A DNA stretch of 64,000 nucleotides, taken from assembly GCF_000702505.1 (NCBI RefSeq), contig NZ_JNIM01000001.1, positions 5,543,960 to 5,607,959 on the forward strand. Direction: 5' to 3'. The notes beneath the pieces are model-generated. The model saw nothing but the letters and a program-made list of their open reading frames with translations. It was not told where the DNA came from and did not search any database. A program made the position numbers and the translations under genes. The stretch is from Thermogemmatispora carboxidivorans (GTDB lineage: Bacteria; Chloroflexota; Ktedonobacteria; Ktedonobacterales; Ktedonobacteraceae). This document shows positions 35,053 to 44,891 of the stretch, one piece after another (positions within the stretch are counted from its first letter, which is position 1; every line of letters begins with the position of its first letter).

Positions 35053-35277
35053 ATGGAGCGCGATAGTCTGGTGCTAGGGCCACTCGTCTTTCGAGCCAGC
35101 CACGAGGGGCTGATCGTCGAAATCGCTGAGCGGCGCTATGTCCTTGACAGCCAGCATAGTCAGCAGTTGCGCCAGTTTCTCCATAGCTATCAGTGTGAGC
35201 AACGACCGACCAGGGAGAGCGAGGAACGGGAGCATCGTCTGCCCCTCTGGGTCTATGCCATGCATGAGCTGGGGTGA
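35053..35277 (+). CDS. Small protein of unknown function
   Basis: 74 residues, MERDSLVLGPLVFRASHEGL onward, acidic and soluble with alternating strand-like segments; no family is recognised. A purine-rich GAGGAGG lies about 17 bases upstream, slightly far for a ribosome site. It is on the same strand as the carbonic anhydrase gene and could be read from its transcript. It might be spurious. Confidence 0.45.
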   Translation: MERDSLVLGPLVFRASHEGLIVEIAERRYVLDSQHSQQLRQFLHSYQCEQRPTRESEEREHRLPLWVYAMHELG

Positions 35278-35452
35278 GCAGGAGGGGGTGGGGTGATCCC
35301 GCCTCTTGTTGGCCGCGCTCACTGAAGAGCTAGAGCCGCCCACCCCTCCCTGGCCAACTCTCCTGATGCCCATACGCTTACCTTGGAGATAACCCGTTGG
35401 CCCAGCAGGGAGGACCTTCGGATTTTTTTTCGAAATTCCTCGCCTAACCCCC

Positions 35453-35481
35453 TTGACAGCCGCGCCAAACAGTGCTATCAT
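35453..35481 (+). promoter_or_regulatory. rRNA promoter upstream of 16S
   Basis: TTGACA (35453-35458), a 17-base spacer and TATCAT (35476-35481), about 210 bases before 16S. The leader includes a GTCTCC/GGAGAC hairpin at 35660-35677. The stretch 35278-35693 holds no gene. Confidence 0.75.
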
Positions 35482-35693
35482 CTCCACTGCACTCGGGAAC
35501 ACAGGAACTACACCGAACCTGCCCCCGAGCGCTTGATGGATCACATGGCCGTAGTGCCAGGTGCACCTGAACAACTGAAGAGTGATAAGGCTTTGAGTTA
35601 AGTGACGACCGGAAACCTGGGTTTACAGGCGGCTGGCCTTTACCAGAATGCCAATGAGGGTCTCCAGAAGAGGAGACTTTCAGATAGATCTTC

Positions 35694-37215
<1,522 letters not shown>

Positions 37216-37353
37216 GGGAGTCGATGGGAGATAGAGCAGCAGACAGCCGTTCTGCCTGCGCTCATATCCCTTCTCCCAGGTCGATCCTGTCACTCGTCTT
37301 AATCTCCTGACTTCTCCTCTCTGCGGAAGTTGGGAAACCGCGGAAAAACCCCC

Positions 37354-37382
37354 TTGTCAGAAACACTGACAGGTGGTAAAAT
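37354..37382 (+). promoter_or_regulatory. Internal promoter before tRNA-Ile/tRNA-Ala/5S
   Basis: TTGTCA, a 17-base spacer and TAAAAT in the 320-base spacer between 16S and tRNA-Ile. It could drive the tRNA-tRNA-5S unit separately from 16S. Confidence 0.5.
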
Positions 37383-37535
37383 AGTAGGCGGTGATCGGGT
37401 GGCAGCATGGCAGAGAAGACCACTTGCCATAAGGCTAAAGCCTGGCAGGTCGGTCGTCACAAACTCGCCTTATCACTCTCCAGGTGTTCGGGTCACCCGG
37501 CACCCGTCGATGTGACCTCATCAGCTGCTAACTGT

Positions 37536-37609
37536 GGGCTATTAGCTCAGGTGGTTAGAGCGCAGTCCTGATAAGACTGAGGTCCCTGGTTCGAGTCCAG
37601 GATGGCCCA
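37536..37609 (+). tRNA. tRNA-Ile (anticodon GAT)
   Basis: 74 bases. Acceptor GGGCTAT pairs with ATGGCCC, anticodon stem CAGTC/GACTG with loop CTGATAA (anticodon GAT), T arm CCTGG-TTCGAGT-CCAGG. Discriminator A is followed by CCC, so CCA is not encoded. The tRNA-Ile/tRNA-Ala pair is the classical content of the 16S-23S spacer, but here 5S follows. Confidence 0.97.
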
Positions 37610-37622
37610 CCCACCCACACAG

Positions 37623-37695
37623 GGGGATGTAGCTTAGTTGGTAGAGCGCTGCCTTTGCACGGCAGAGGTCAGGGGTTCGAGTCCCCTCATCTCCA
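37623..37695 (+). tRNA. tRNA-Ala (anticodon TGC)
   Basis: 73 bases. Acceptor GGGGATG pairs with CATCTCC (one G-T pair), anticodon stem CTGCC/GGCAG with loop TTTGCAC (anticodon TGC), T arm AGGGG-TTCGAGT-CCCCT. Discriminator A is followed by CCT, so CCA is not encoded. Confidence 0.97.
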
Positions 37696-37763
37696 CCTGA
37701 AGGGGATGCCAGTTCATCTCATAGAGAGCTGGCTCGTTGGTTGCCCGCCTGTCCATGCAGGTG

Positions 37764-37882
<119 letters not shown>

Positions 37883-37958
37883 ACCTGCCTGGATGGGCGC
37901 TTTTCTTATACCTTCCCACTCCCTGCCTCGCTCCCCTCTCATCCGGCAAAAGCAATGA

Positions 37959-37988
37959 TAGACACTTACGTTACGCTTCGCCTATAAT
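37959..37988 (+). promoter_or_regulatory. Putative promoter of the membrane-anchored protein gene
   Basis: TAGACA, an 18-base spacer and TATAAT shortly after the 5S gene, about 147 bases before the chosen ATG at 38135. Confidence 0.5.
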
Positions 37989-38134
37989 AGATTCTGAACC
38001 CATGATGATGGCGTTCTCTCCGTCGCCCCAGCTGATGACTGCCGCGAGCGCAGGCGCTGTGCTGGTTGGCGCTGGATCGATCGTCTTGCTCTACATCCTC
38101 TCTGGGGAGCTTGTTCGACTGGGAGACTTGCGTG

Positions 38135-38617
38135 ATGAAGCCCTGGAAGCTGTTGACACGCCTCGCTGTAGTGGTCTTCCTCGTGTTAGTCATCGTGGCT
38201 ATCTTCGGCCCAAACCTGGCCGATTTTGCCAAGGGCCTCCTTGGGAATGTGGGCAAGCCTTTCTCTAACACTGTGTCGTTCCCTTCCTCTAACATCCAGG
38301 CCCACCTGGTCCATGCCCCTGACCAGACGTCAGCCTCGGCCCCTTCCCCTTCTCACCTGCAAATCGCTGTCCTGGGTCTTAAGCCTGCTACCACTTACTA
38401 TCTGACGATCGATGAGGGTAGCTGTGGCGGTCCCACCCTCCTTTTAGTCGGTTCGCTGACGACCGATGACACGGGAACCGCCCTCAAGGATTTCTCACTC
38501 AATCTCAGCGATCCTGCCGGCCTGGCCTCGCGCAAGCTGTGGCTGAATTTCCATCGCGACAGCTTCAACGGCACAAGCAGCGCCTGCTCGCCTATTGATA
38601 CTTCGCTGCTCCGTTAG
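38135..38617 (+). CDS. Membrane-anchored extracytoplasmic protein of unknown function
   Basis: 160 residues from ATG 38135 with GGGAGAC upstream. A positively charged start (MKPWKLLTR) and one long hydrophobic helix (LAVVVFLVLVIVAIFG, about 10-26) indicate a signal anchor. The remaining about 125 residues look like a small extracellular beta-sandwich, with LKPATTYYLTIDEGSCGG and three Cys in total, two of which could form a disulfide. No family is recognised. An overlapping frame from 38000 could encode a peptide but is less convincing. Confidence 0.65.
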   Translation: MKPWKLLTRLAVVVFLVLVIVAIFGPNLADFAKGLLGNVGKPFSNTVSFPSSNIQAHLVHAPDQTSASAPSPSHLQIAVLGLKPATTYYLTIDEGSCGGPTLLLVGSLTTDDTGTALKDFSLNLSDPAGLASRKLWLNFHRDSFNGTSSACSPIDTSLLR

Positions 38618-38675
38618 ATCGAGGCCTCTCTGCTTCAGAGACGAGCCATGCCTTGATCGGCAGCGCCAGCGAGGC

Positions 38676-39779
38676 TCAGCGCCTCATGATGAGCACCTTG
38701 AAGTTGCCCAGTCCTGCAGGATCGGTCAGGGCCAGAACTCGTTGGCGCAGGTTATACCAGCGGAGCAGGGCAATCTGTCCTTGATCTGTGGCGCGCTCTT
38801 GATCTGCTGCCGAGAAGTGGGTACGGCGGAGCTGCTCGAGTTCCTCGAAGATGCCCAGGCGCTCTAGCCAGGCGCGCTGCGTGGTGAAGAGGCGTAGACG
38901 GAGACCATGACGACGCCCTTCGTCGATCAGCGCGCTGAAATTCACATGAGCCGTGATGTCCTGCTCTCCGGGCCTTGCCAGAGGCTGCTCGTTGACACGG
39001 TGTTTGTGATAGCAGAGGAGCGTCCCTTGAGGCCGGGCACGGCTGTAGAGCCGCGCGGCCCGGTCTCCGTAGTCGATCACGAGCAGAAATCCTCGCCGCA
39101 GCAGCGAAGCTTGCAGCTCTATCCAGCGGAGGGCCTCCAGGTTGATCTCTGCCCTCCAGCCGTTGGGGAAACTTCGCCAACGCAAGCAATAGCGGTCGAG
39201 GTAGGTGACTACTTCCGGTGCTGGCGGGACAGCGATCTCCCGCAATCTGCCTTTTTCAAGACCCACGTAGATCTCGTAGAGCTGCCCCTGGCGCACTTCG
39301 ACGAGGTGGACCGGGAAAGCGTCGACTAGCTCGTTGGCCAGAATAAGATGAGGGCCTCCCTCTTGTTCGCGAAGCTGTTCTAGCGCTTCGGCAGACAGGG
39401 CATCTTCCCCCCGCTGCAGGTCCAGGCTGCGGTAGCTGAGGGCTCTAGCAAACTCCGGTTGCTCTTGCTCTGCCCAGGCGCGAACCCCTGCCTCTAGCTC
39501 GCCTCGCCCGGCTCCTTGCTCCCAGATCCGTAAGGGCTGCGGGCGACCTAGCTCCTCCCACATCTGCCAGAGCTGGCGCCCCAAGCAGTGGGCGAAGAAG
39601 TCTCCGAGGTCGCCGCTCGTGAAGTAATCCCCGGACCAGCCAATGCGCGGAGTGCCAGCTGTATAGTAACCGCTCTCTGGATCATAGAGCGCTATGCGCA
39701 TATATTCAGCGAAGGACAGTGGCCCCTCGCGCTCGATGCGCACGATCAGTCTCTGTTCAAGAAGAGAACTCGTGGCCAT
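38676..39779 (-). CDS. MidA/NDUFAF7-type SAM-dependent methyltransferase (DUF185)
   Basis: 367 residues. The family pattern is clear: LSFAEYMRIALYDPESGYYT near the start, YFTSGDLGDFFAHCLGRQLW, LRIWEQGAGRGELEAGV (SAM-binding loop), ILANELVDAFPVHLVE and FLLVIDYGDRAARLYS. In mitochondria the relative NDUFAF7 dimethylates an arginine of a complex I subunit; bacterial members (COG1565) are presumed protein arginine methyltransferases but targets are not established. Lies 97 bases downstream of holA on the same strand. Confidence 0.88.
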   Translation of the reverse strand: MATSSLLEQRLIVRIEREGPLSFAEYMRIALYDPESGYYTAGTPRIGWSGDYFTSGDLGDFFAHCLGRQLWQMWEELGRPQPLRIWEQGAGRGELEAGVRAWAEQEQPEFARALSYRSLDLQRGEDALSAEALEQLREQEGGPHLILANELVDAFPVHLVEVRQGQLYEIYVGLEKGRLREIAVPPAPEVVTYLDRYCLRWRSFPNGWRAEINLEALRWIELQASLLRRGFLLVIDYGDRAARLYSRARPQGTLLCYHKHRVNEQPLARPGEQDITAHVNFSALIDEGRRHGLRLRLFTTQRAWLERLGIFEELEQLRRTHFSAADQERATDQGQIALLRWYNLRQRVLALTDPAGLGNFKVLIMRR

Positions 39780-39876
39780 TGGTGCATCCTTGGGAAACAG
39801 CTTGAAATTGCTTGCTTGTTTGCTTGCTGCTGTCGATGGGCTTGCACAGAGGTCCGTGGTGGGGGGCCGACTGCCG

Positions 39877-40977
39877 CTAGGGGCGAGCTGGGGTGGTGAA
39901 GAAGTGCATGAGCACTAGATCAAAAGCAACCTCGGGACTCAGACGGCTGCGCTTCAATGCCGCATCCGTTTCGACAAGCTGACGATAGATGAACTCAAGC
40001 TGAGTGAGACTGAACTGCCGCGCTTGCTGAACCGCTCGCTCGGCGATGAAAGGCGCGATGCCCAGTGTCGCGGCGATCTCTGCCGCGCGCAGTCCCTTCT
40101 GCGTCAGCTCTTTGGCGAGGAGAAGCGTGCGCACTTGAGAGAGCATGAAGCCCAATAAGAGCAATGGTGGCTGCCCTTCGGTCAGCAGGCTGTGGAGAAT
40201 GTCCAGGGCCTGCTTCTGTCTGCGCTGGGCCAGGGCGTCGGTCAGCTCAAAGATGCGCGTCTCCTGCACCTGGGCAGAGAGGGCCCGCACTTGAGGGACA
40301 TCGATGGTGCCACCTTCACCGACATAGGTGGCAAGCTTCTCCAGCTCGTTGGCCAGCATACGGGTCTGGCTGCCGATGAAGTTCGCCAGCAGCGTTACCG
40401 CCTCGTGCGTAATACGAACTTTGAGCTGCGCGGACCGCTCCTCGATCCATCGTTCGAGAGCGGCCCCTTTGGGGAGCATGCTTTTGATCTCCTGGCCATG
40501 ACGGCGAGCCGCCTCCACGAGTGGATGACGCGCCTCAAGGGCCTCATCAACCAGGAGGATCAAGGTAGTCGAGGCCGGCATCACCGGCACAAGGCTCGCC
40601 AGCCCTTGCTCAAAATCGGCACGCGAAGCAGCTCCAGCTTTCTTGCTTCCCTTGCGGGCCCGGGTGCGCTTGCGCTCCTCGGCTCCCTCTCTTGTTGCTG
40701 TGCCTGCCCCCTGATCGCTCTCGGCGGAGACGCTGGCTGCCTCCCGCTCCTGAGCAGTCGAGGAACTACTCCGCCGCTTGCGGGGCAGCCCCTCGACGAT
40801 CACCAGCCGACCTTCGCTCAGGAAAGGCAGCGTGCTGCACGTCGCCACGATGGTCGCCAGCTCAGTTTCGTCGCCGTGGTAGAGATCCTGGTTGTAGCCG
40901 AAATCCCCCTGCTGGCGGAGGCGCCGCAGCGCTTCGCGGCTGCTGAATTCGTCATCGCCATGCAGCAAATAGAACAT
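39877..40977 (-). CDS. holA: DNA polymerase III delta subunit
   Basis: 366 residues, the clamp-loader subunit that opens the sliding clamp. The start MFYLLHGDDEFSSREALRRL and the early YHGDETELATIVATCSTLPF and LSEGRLVIVEG are standard for HolA. Residues about 80-115 are an Arg/Lys/Glu-rich low-complexity insertion not found in most relatives. Domain II-III features follow: RHGQEIKSMLPKGAALERWI, ITHEAVTLLANFIGSQTRML, ANELEKLATYVG, and the helical C-terminus ALDILHSLLTEGQPPLLLLG. Confidence 0.93.
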   Translation of the reverse strand: MFYLLHGDDEFSSREALRRLRQQGDFGYNQDLYHGDETELATIVATCSTLPFLSEGRLVIVEGLPRKRRSSSSTAQEREAASVSAESDQGAGTATREGAEERKRTRARKGSKKAGAASRADFEQGLASLVPVMPASTTLILLVDEALEARHPLVEAARRHGQEIKSMLPKGAALERWIEERSAQLKVRITHEAVTLLANFIGSQTRMLANELEKLATYVGEGGTIDVPQVRALSAQVQETRIFELTDALAQRRQKQALDILHSLLTEGQPPLLLLGFMLSQVRTLLLAKELTQKGLRAAEIAATLGIAPFIAERAVQQARQFSLTQLEFIYRQLVETDAALKRSRLSPEVAFDLVLMHFFTTPARP

Positions 40978-41064
40978 AGCCCACCCATTCGCTTACTCAC
41001 TTGCCCTCAGCGAGAAAAAGACACCCCCTGGCGACGTTCCTGACCGGCCCCAGCCGCAGCTCGC

Positions 41065-41436
41065 TCACTCGGGCATGAGTGTGGTTTGCCGGCGCGAGCG
41101 ACGGCTCTCCCCACGCGCGACCAGCCAGTCGGTCAGCATACCGCCGACCAGACCCAGAACGCTGCACAGGAACAGCGAGCCGAAGAAGGTCGCCCCAACC
41201 TGAGCATTGGGCAAGGGTGTATCGAAAATCAGCGTATCGACCCAGCCCAGAATGGCGAGCAGGCCGATAAACGCCCCGATGAAGGTTCCCAGAAGCACCG
41301 CCCAGCGCCGCCTGACCAGCACTACGCTGACCCAGAAGATGATAAAGAGTGCCAGGGGCAGCGACAGCAAGAAACCGAAGAAGCTGGCCAGGAAAAGCCC
41401 ATCGCTGGGATTAATGATGAGTGCTGGTCCTCCCAT
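41065..41436 (-). CDS. Small integral membrane protein of unknown function
   Basis: 123 residues with three hydrophobic helices (about 12-42, 47-70 and 83-105), short loops and a basic C-terminal tail (RGESRRSRRQT). No family is recognised; helix layout resembles small glycine-zipper membrane proteins. It has its own promoter at 41478-41506 and ends 87 bases before the holA start on the same strand. Confidence 0.65.
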   Translation of the reverse strand: MGGPALIINPSDGLFLASFFGFLLSLPLALFIIFWVSVVLVRRRWAVLLGTFIGAFIGLLAILGWVDTLIFDTPLPNAQVGATFFGSLFLCSVLGLVGGMLTDWLVARGESRRSRRQTTLMPE

Positions 41437-41477
41437 AGACCTCGCATTGCCTCCCGCTAGCTAGCTTTTGCGTTCGT

Positions 41478-41506
41478 ATTATACTGCAGCTCCAGAGGAC
41501 TGACAA
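41478..41506 (-). promoter_or_regulatory. Promoter of the small membrane protein gene
   Basis: On the minus strand TTGTCA (41506-41501), a 17-base spacer and a perfect TATAAT (41483-41478), 42 bases before the ATG at 41436. The 304 bases from 41437 to 41740 hold no gene. Confidence 0.7.
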
Positions 41507-41740
41507 TAGCGCCTCCTCCCGGCCTCATCGGTGATGGCAATGATCTGGCTTGGCTCGCCTGGCTCTGTCAGGACGGCTCTAGCCTGCTGCAAACGTGAAA
41601 GCGAAGGACTGGCGGCCAAAGACTACCTGCCTCTGGCTCCTGCTGGCCCTGCAACACCTCCCAGCGCTCTGCGTATATATAGGCAGTCAGATCCCGGAAA
41701 CAATTTTGCATCTCAACCGGACGAATTCGAGGAAAAGGCC

Positions 41741-42109
41741 ATGATGAATCGAATGACAACCCTGGGCTTGGACGAGCGTCTAGAACGGGTGCTTGCTTAT
41801 GCGCTCATCTGGATCTCGGGCCTGATCCTCCTCTTAGTCGAGAAGAATCGAAATGTGCGCTGGCACGCAGCCCAATCGCTGGTGACCTTTGGCTCACTCT
41901 CGCTGGTGGTTCTGGTGCTTCAGTTCTTGCACGGGGTTTTAGGTCTGCTGCCTCTCTTTGGCTGGCTGATTGGTTTTGGCCTGAGCCTGCTGATTAATCT
42001 GCTAGGCTGGCTGCTGCTCTTGCTCTGGCTGTGGCTCATGTTCATGGCCTGGTTCAGGCCGGACTATCGGCTGCCCTTCTTTAGCCAGCTGGCGGACAAT
42101 CTCGTCTAG
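41741..42109 (+). CDS. DUF4870-type small membrane protein
   Basis: 122 residues from ATG 41741, preceded by GAGGAAAAGG. The pattern ALIWISGLILLLVEKNRNVR then WHAAQSLVTFG is typical of DUF4870/Tic20-like proteins: a first helix, a charged loop with a conserved FHA/WHAAQS motif, then two or three further helices. Function unknown. Convergent with the DUF92 gene, sharing four bases at the ends. Confidence 0.8.
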   Translation: MMNRMTTLGLDERLERVLAYALIWISGLILLLVEKNRNVRWHAAQSLVTFGSLSLVVLVLQFLHGVLGLLPLFGWLIGFGLSLLINLLGWLLLLLWLWLMFMAWFRPDYRLPFFSQLADNLV

Positions 42110-43038
42110 TCTCGGCCCCGGTAGGGCGCGCTGCAGCGACTGAGGGCAGCGGCGATCAGGCTCCCGCTCAGAGTGGCCAGGAAATTCACAACATCGTTGT
42201 TGACTCCCGGCCAGCCACGCACGCGCTGGGTGAGGCTACCGCAGCCTTGATGGCGACGCTGCTCGGTCTCCTGTCCACAGCGTGGACAACGATAGATGGT
42301 CTGGAGGGTGGCACCAAGCAGACTGTCGATCAGGCTGCCTGCCAAACCACTAAACCAGGCAATGATCGCCAGCGGGAGCGGTCGGCTGCGGTCTGGCTCG
42401 CTGGCGCCGCCGGAGAGCAGCCGAGCCAGGGTGAGCAAGCCCTGCAACACTATGCCAATCGCCAGGGCGCCCGCCGCTGCAGCCAGCGTGCCCGGCCAGG
42501 AAACTGCCCCGGAGATACCTGGCGACACCGGGCGCCCGCTCGTGATCAGACGGGGAGGACGGCGCGTCAACACGCCTAGCTCAGTAGCCCAGGTATCAGC
42601 TGTAGCCGTTGCCAGAGCACCCCCAAAGGCCGCCAGCCAGGGATCACAGGATGCACGCTCAGCCTGGACCGCCGAGGTCACGGAACGCTGGCGCAACCCA
42701 TAACGCAGCGCGCACCAGGTGGCAACGCCGCCGTTTGCCGCCACTTGCAGCAGGTCACGAGCGCTGCCCTTGTTGGACTTCTCCGCCGCGATATGGACCT
42801 TCTGCTGCTGGCGAAAGCGAGAAAGCAAGCTGGAGGAGATAAAGAAGAAGATAAGGGAGAGACCCAGCTCCCAGCCACCTGCGCCAGCGGTCACCGTGCC
42901 CGTCACGATAGCTGCTGGCACTCCGCTACGACTAAGAGCACCTCGGCGCCGTGCCAGCAGGCTAATCCCACTGCTCGCCAGTAACCAGACTAAGAGCCGC
43001 CACCACCACGGGCGCCGGCGGGCGCTCCTTTTCTCCAT
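42106..43038 (-). CDS. DUF92 family integral membrane protein
   Basis: 310 residues with several hydrophobic helices. Motifs of the family (TIGR00297/VTE6-like) are present: GVPAAIVTGTVTAGAGGWEL, LLQVAANGGVATWCALRYG, ALATATADTWATELGVL and SPGISGAVSWPGTLAAAAGA. Plant and cyanobacterial VTE6 act as prenyl (phytyl) phosphate kinases, so a prenyl-lipid role is possible but not shown. A hydrophilic insert near residue 250 has a CPRCGQETEQ sequence, one half of a possible zinc site. Confidence 0.85.
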   Translation of the reverse strand: MEKRSARRRPWWWRLLVWLLASSGISLLARRRGALSRSGVPAAIVTGTVTAGAGGWELGLSLIFFFISSSLLSRFRQQQKVHIAAEKSNKGSARDLLQVAANGGVATWCALRYGLRQRSVTSAVQAERASCDPWLAAFGGALATATADTWATELGVLTRRPPRLITSGRPVSPGISGAVSWPGTLAAAAGALAIGIVLQGLLTLARLLSGGASEPDRSRPLPLAIIAWFSGLAGSLIDSLLGATLQTIYRCPRCGQETEQRRHQGCGSLTQRVRGWPGVNNDVVNFLATLSGSLIAAALSRCSAPYRGRD

Positions 43039-43378
43039 CGCTGTTTCTCCTCCTTTGTCTGGCGAATGATAAGCATCTGTCCTATCTTTTGTTACAGAAT
43101 GCCGACAGAGCCAGTTCTATTGTAAAAAGGGCCTTGCTCGCCTGCAAGGGGGGGGGAGGGTAGTCTGCGGCGGAGAGAAGTAAGTAGTACTTTTGGCTGG
43201 GAATTATGGATCTATAGTATCATATCAGTGAGCCTGGTCATGTTTATCATCAGGTAGATATAGCAATCGAGGCAGGCAGCCAGCGCAGTGCGTTGCGTGC
43301 CAGCGAAAAGCATGCTACACTGCGAGCGAGCCAGATCCAGGAGCGAAGGTGACGGCCTGGTGAAAGTGAGGAGCAACA
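43039..43378. other. Divergent intergenic region with promoter
   Basis: 340 bases between the divergent DUF92 and zinc-ribbon genes. It holds a run of nine G (43148-43156) and a probable promoter for the zinc-ribbon gene: TTGCGT (43293-43298), a 17-base spacer and TACACT (43316-43321). Confidence 0.5.
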
Positions 43379-44866
43379 GTGATTAGGTGTAGCAACTGTG
43401 GAGAGCCAGTCGCTGCCGGCATGGCGACGTGCCGGCGCTGCGGCTTGCCCTTATCTGGCGGAGTTGGAAGTGCTGCAGGAGCTGCAGATGCGCAGAAAGG
43501 AGTATCTCAGCGGGCAGAGTTGCCGGCCTGGCTGCAGTCGTTGCGGGCAGGTGAGCGCTTGCCAGCGGGTTCTACTGGCCCTATCCCTCTCTCTGCCGCT
43601 GATTTGATCGACGAGGAGAGCCTCCCAAGCTGGATGCGCGCCGAGCAAAAGGAAGATACTGCCGAATATCAGTTTCCTGCCAGTGCCCAGCTGGACGGGC
43701 CGGCGGGCTACGCAGCTGCCCCGCCCGCCCGAGGGATTACGGCCCGCTCTCTCATCGATGAGCAGGCCCTGCCCTCCTGGATGCGCGAGGGGCAGGGACA
43801 GGAAGGGATGGGAGTACGTGAGAGTGGGCTGAGCGGTCAGAAGGATATTCCCGCCTCAAGCCTGGTTGAGCCGGAGGCCCTGCCAGAATGGATGAAATCT
43901 TTAGGACCGTCGACGGCTGGCCCGGCGGGTGCTGGCGTGGAACCTTCGGGACCCGCCTCTCCAGAGTGGGGCCGAGCGACAAGCGCCCAGCCAGGACCAG
44001 CTCCCGTGTCTGGGCAGCCGCTGCAGGCCCACGACCTGATTGATCCGCACCAGTTACCGGACTGGCTACGGGGCCAGAGCGCGGCTTCTGAGGCAGCCCC
44101 AAGGCCGGGCGCTCCAGAAGCTGGGGGTGCTACCCGATTGGAAGCAGCTTCTTTGATCGATATGAGCGCTTTGCCGGCCTGGCTGCGTGAGGGGCAGCTG
44201 GAAAATGCAGGCTCAAGGCCAACGTCGCCATCGCCAGGAGGGCAAGGAGGACCGGCGGCCCCTCCTCCGACGCCGTCTCTGCCCGCCGGCGGCCTGACGG
44301 CGGCCTCGCTCATCGATATGAATGCTTTGCCCGAATGGCTACGCTCCTCGATGGAAACGCCTGCTCCCGCTGGCTCTCGCGGACAGGACCCGCTGGCCGT
44401 CCAAGAGCCTGGGCGAACCTTGCCCGATCCTATGCAACCGCGCGTTGAGAATATGCGTGTGCCCAGCCGGCCCCGCACGGAGCTGGGCGTCAGCGAGCAG
44501 AGTGAAGCAGCGGCCAATGTCTTCGCTTCTCTGCTGGGGGTGGCCTCGGCAACGCCCTCGTTGCCCGCTCAGGGACCTGACCCCCGCTACGGGCAGATGG
44601 CGCCAGCCTCACCTCCGCCGGCTCTCGCTGCTGGGGGGGGGATGTCTGGAACGCCTGTGAGTCCTCCGGGGTATCCCGCTGCCTATATCGGCGCCAATGC
44701 CGGTGCGAATCCTGTTCCGGCGGCTTCCGCCTATACGGCGCCGCCTCCATCTGCCCCACCTCCAGGGCCAGGTGCCGAGGCCCACGCGCAATCTCGGGCG
44801 CAGGCTCAGGCCCGGCCTGCTAAGCGTAGCTTCCTCGATGTGATTCGTAGCTGGTTCCCGCACTAG
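43379..44866 (+). CDS. Zinc-ribbon protein with seven LPxW linear motifs
   Basis: 495 residues starting at GTG 43379. Residues 3-22 form a zinc ribbon (IRCSNCGEP...CRRCGLP). The rest is mostly disordered, rich in Pro, Ala and Gly, and carries seven copies of a short motif: ELPAWLQSL, SLPSWMRAEQ, ALPSWMREGQ, ALPEWMKSL, QLPDWLRGQS, ALPAWLREGQ and ALPEWLRSSM. Six are preceded by a [DS]L[IV][DE] turn (LIDEESLPSW, LIDMNALPEW), giving a unit of about 15 residues. The C-terminus ends in an amphipathic helix (AKRSFLDVIRSWFPH). The regular motifs look like docking sites for one partner. It is followed at 25 bases by the MutL-like gene. Function unknown. Confidence 0.8.
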   Translation: MIRCSNCGEPVAAGMATCRRCGLPLSGGVGSAAGAADAQKGVSQRAELPAWLQSLRAGERLPAGSTGPIPLSAADLIDEESLPSWMRAEQKEDTAEYQFPASAQLDGPAGYAAAPPARGITARSLIDEQALPSWMREGQGQEGMGVRESGLSGQKDIPASSLVEPEALPEWMKSLGPSTAGPAGAGVEPSGPASPEWGRATSAQPGPAPVSGQPLQAHDLIDPHQLPDWLRGQSAASEAAPRPGAPEAGGATRLEAASLIDMSALPAWLREGQLENAGSRPTSPSPGGQGGPAAPPPTPSLPAGGLTAASLIDMNALPEWLRSSMETPAPAGSRGQDPLAVQEPGRTLPDPMQPRVENMRVPSRPRTELGVSEQSEAAANVFASLLGVASATPSLPAQGPDPRYGQMAPASPPPALAAGGGMSGTPVSPPGYPAAYIGANAGANPVPAASAYTAPPPSAPPPGPGAEAHAQSRAQAQARPAKRSFLDVIRSWFPH

Positions 44867-44891
44867 GTGAGAGAAGAGGGGTGTTCTGGAG

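Noticed and set aside
38000..38268. Possible small membrane peptide starting just after a TATAAT element
   Set aside because: It has one hydrophobic stretch but then overlaps the better-supported gene at 38135 in another frame and ends in Arg/Pro-rich sequence without protein-like character.
43148..43156. Run of nine G as a possible G-quadruplex regulatory element
   Set aside because: Only a single G run; a quadruplex needs several tracts close together.
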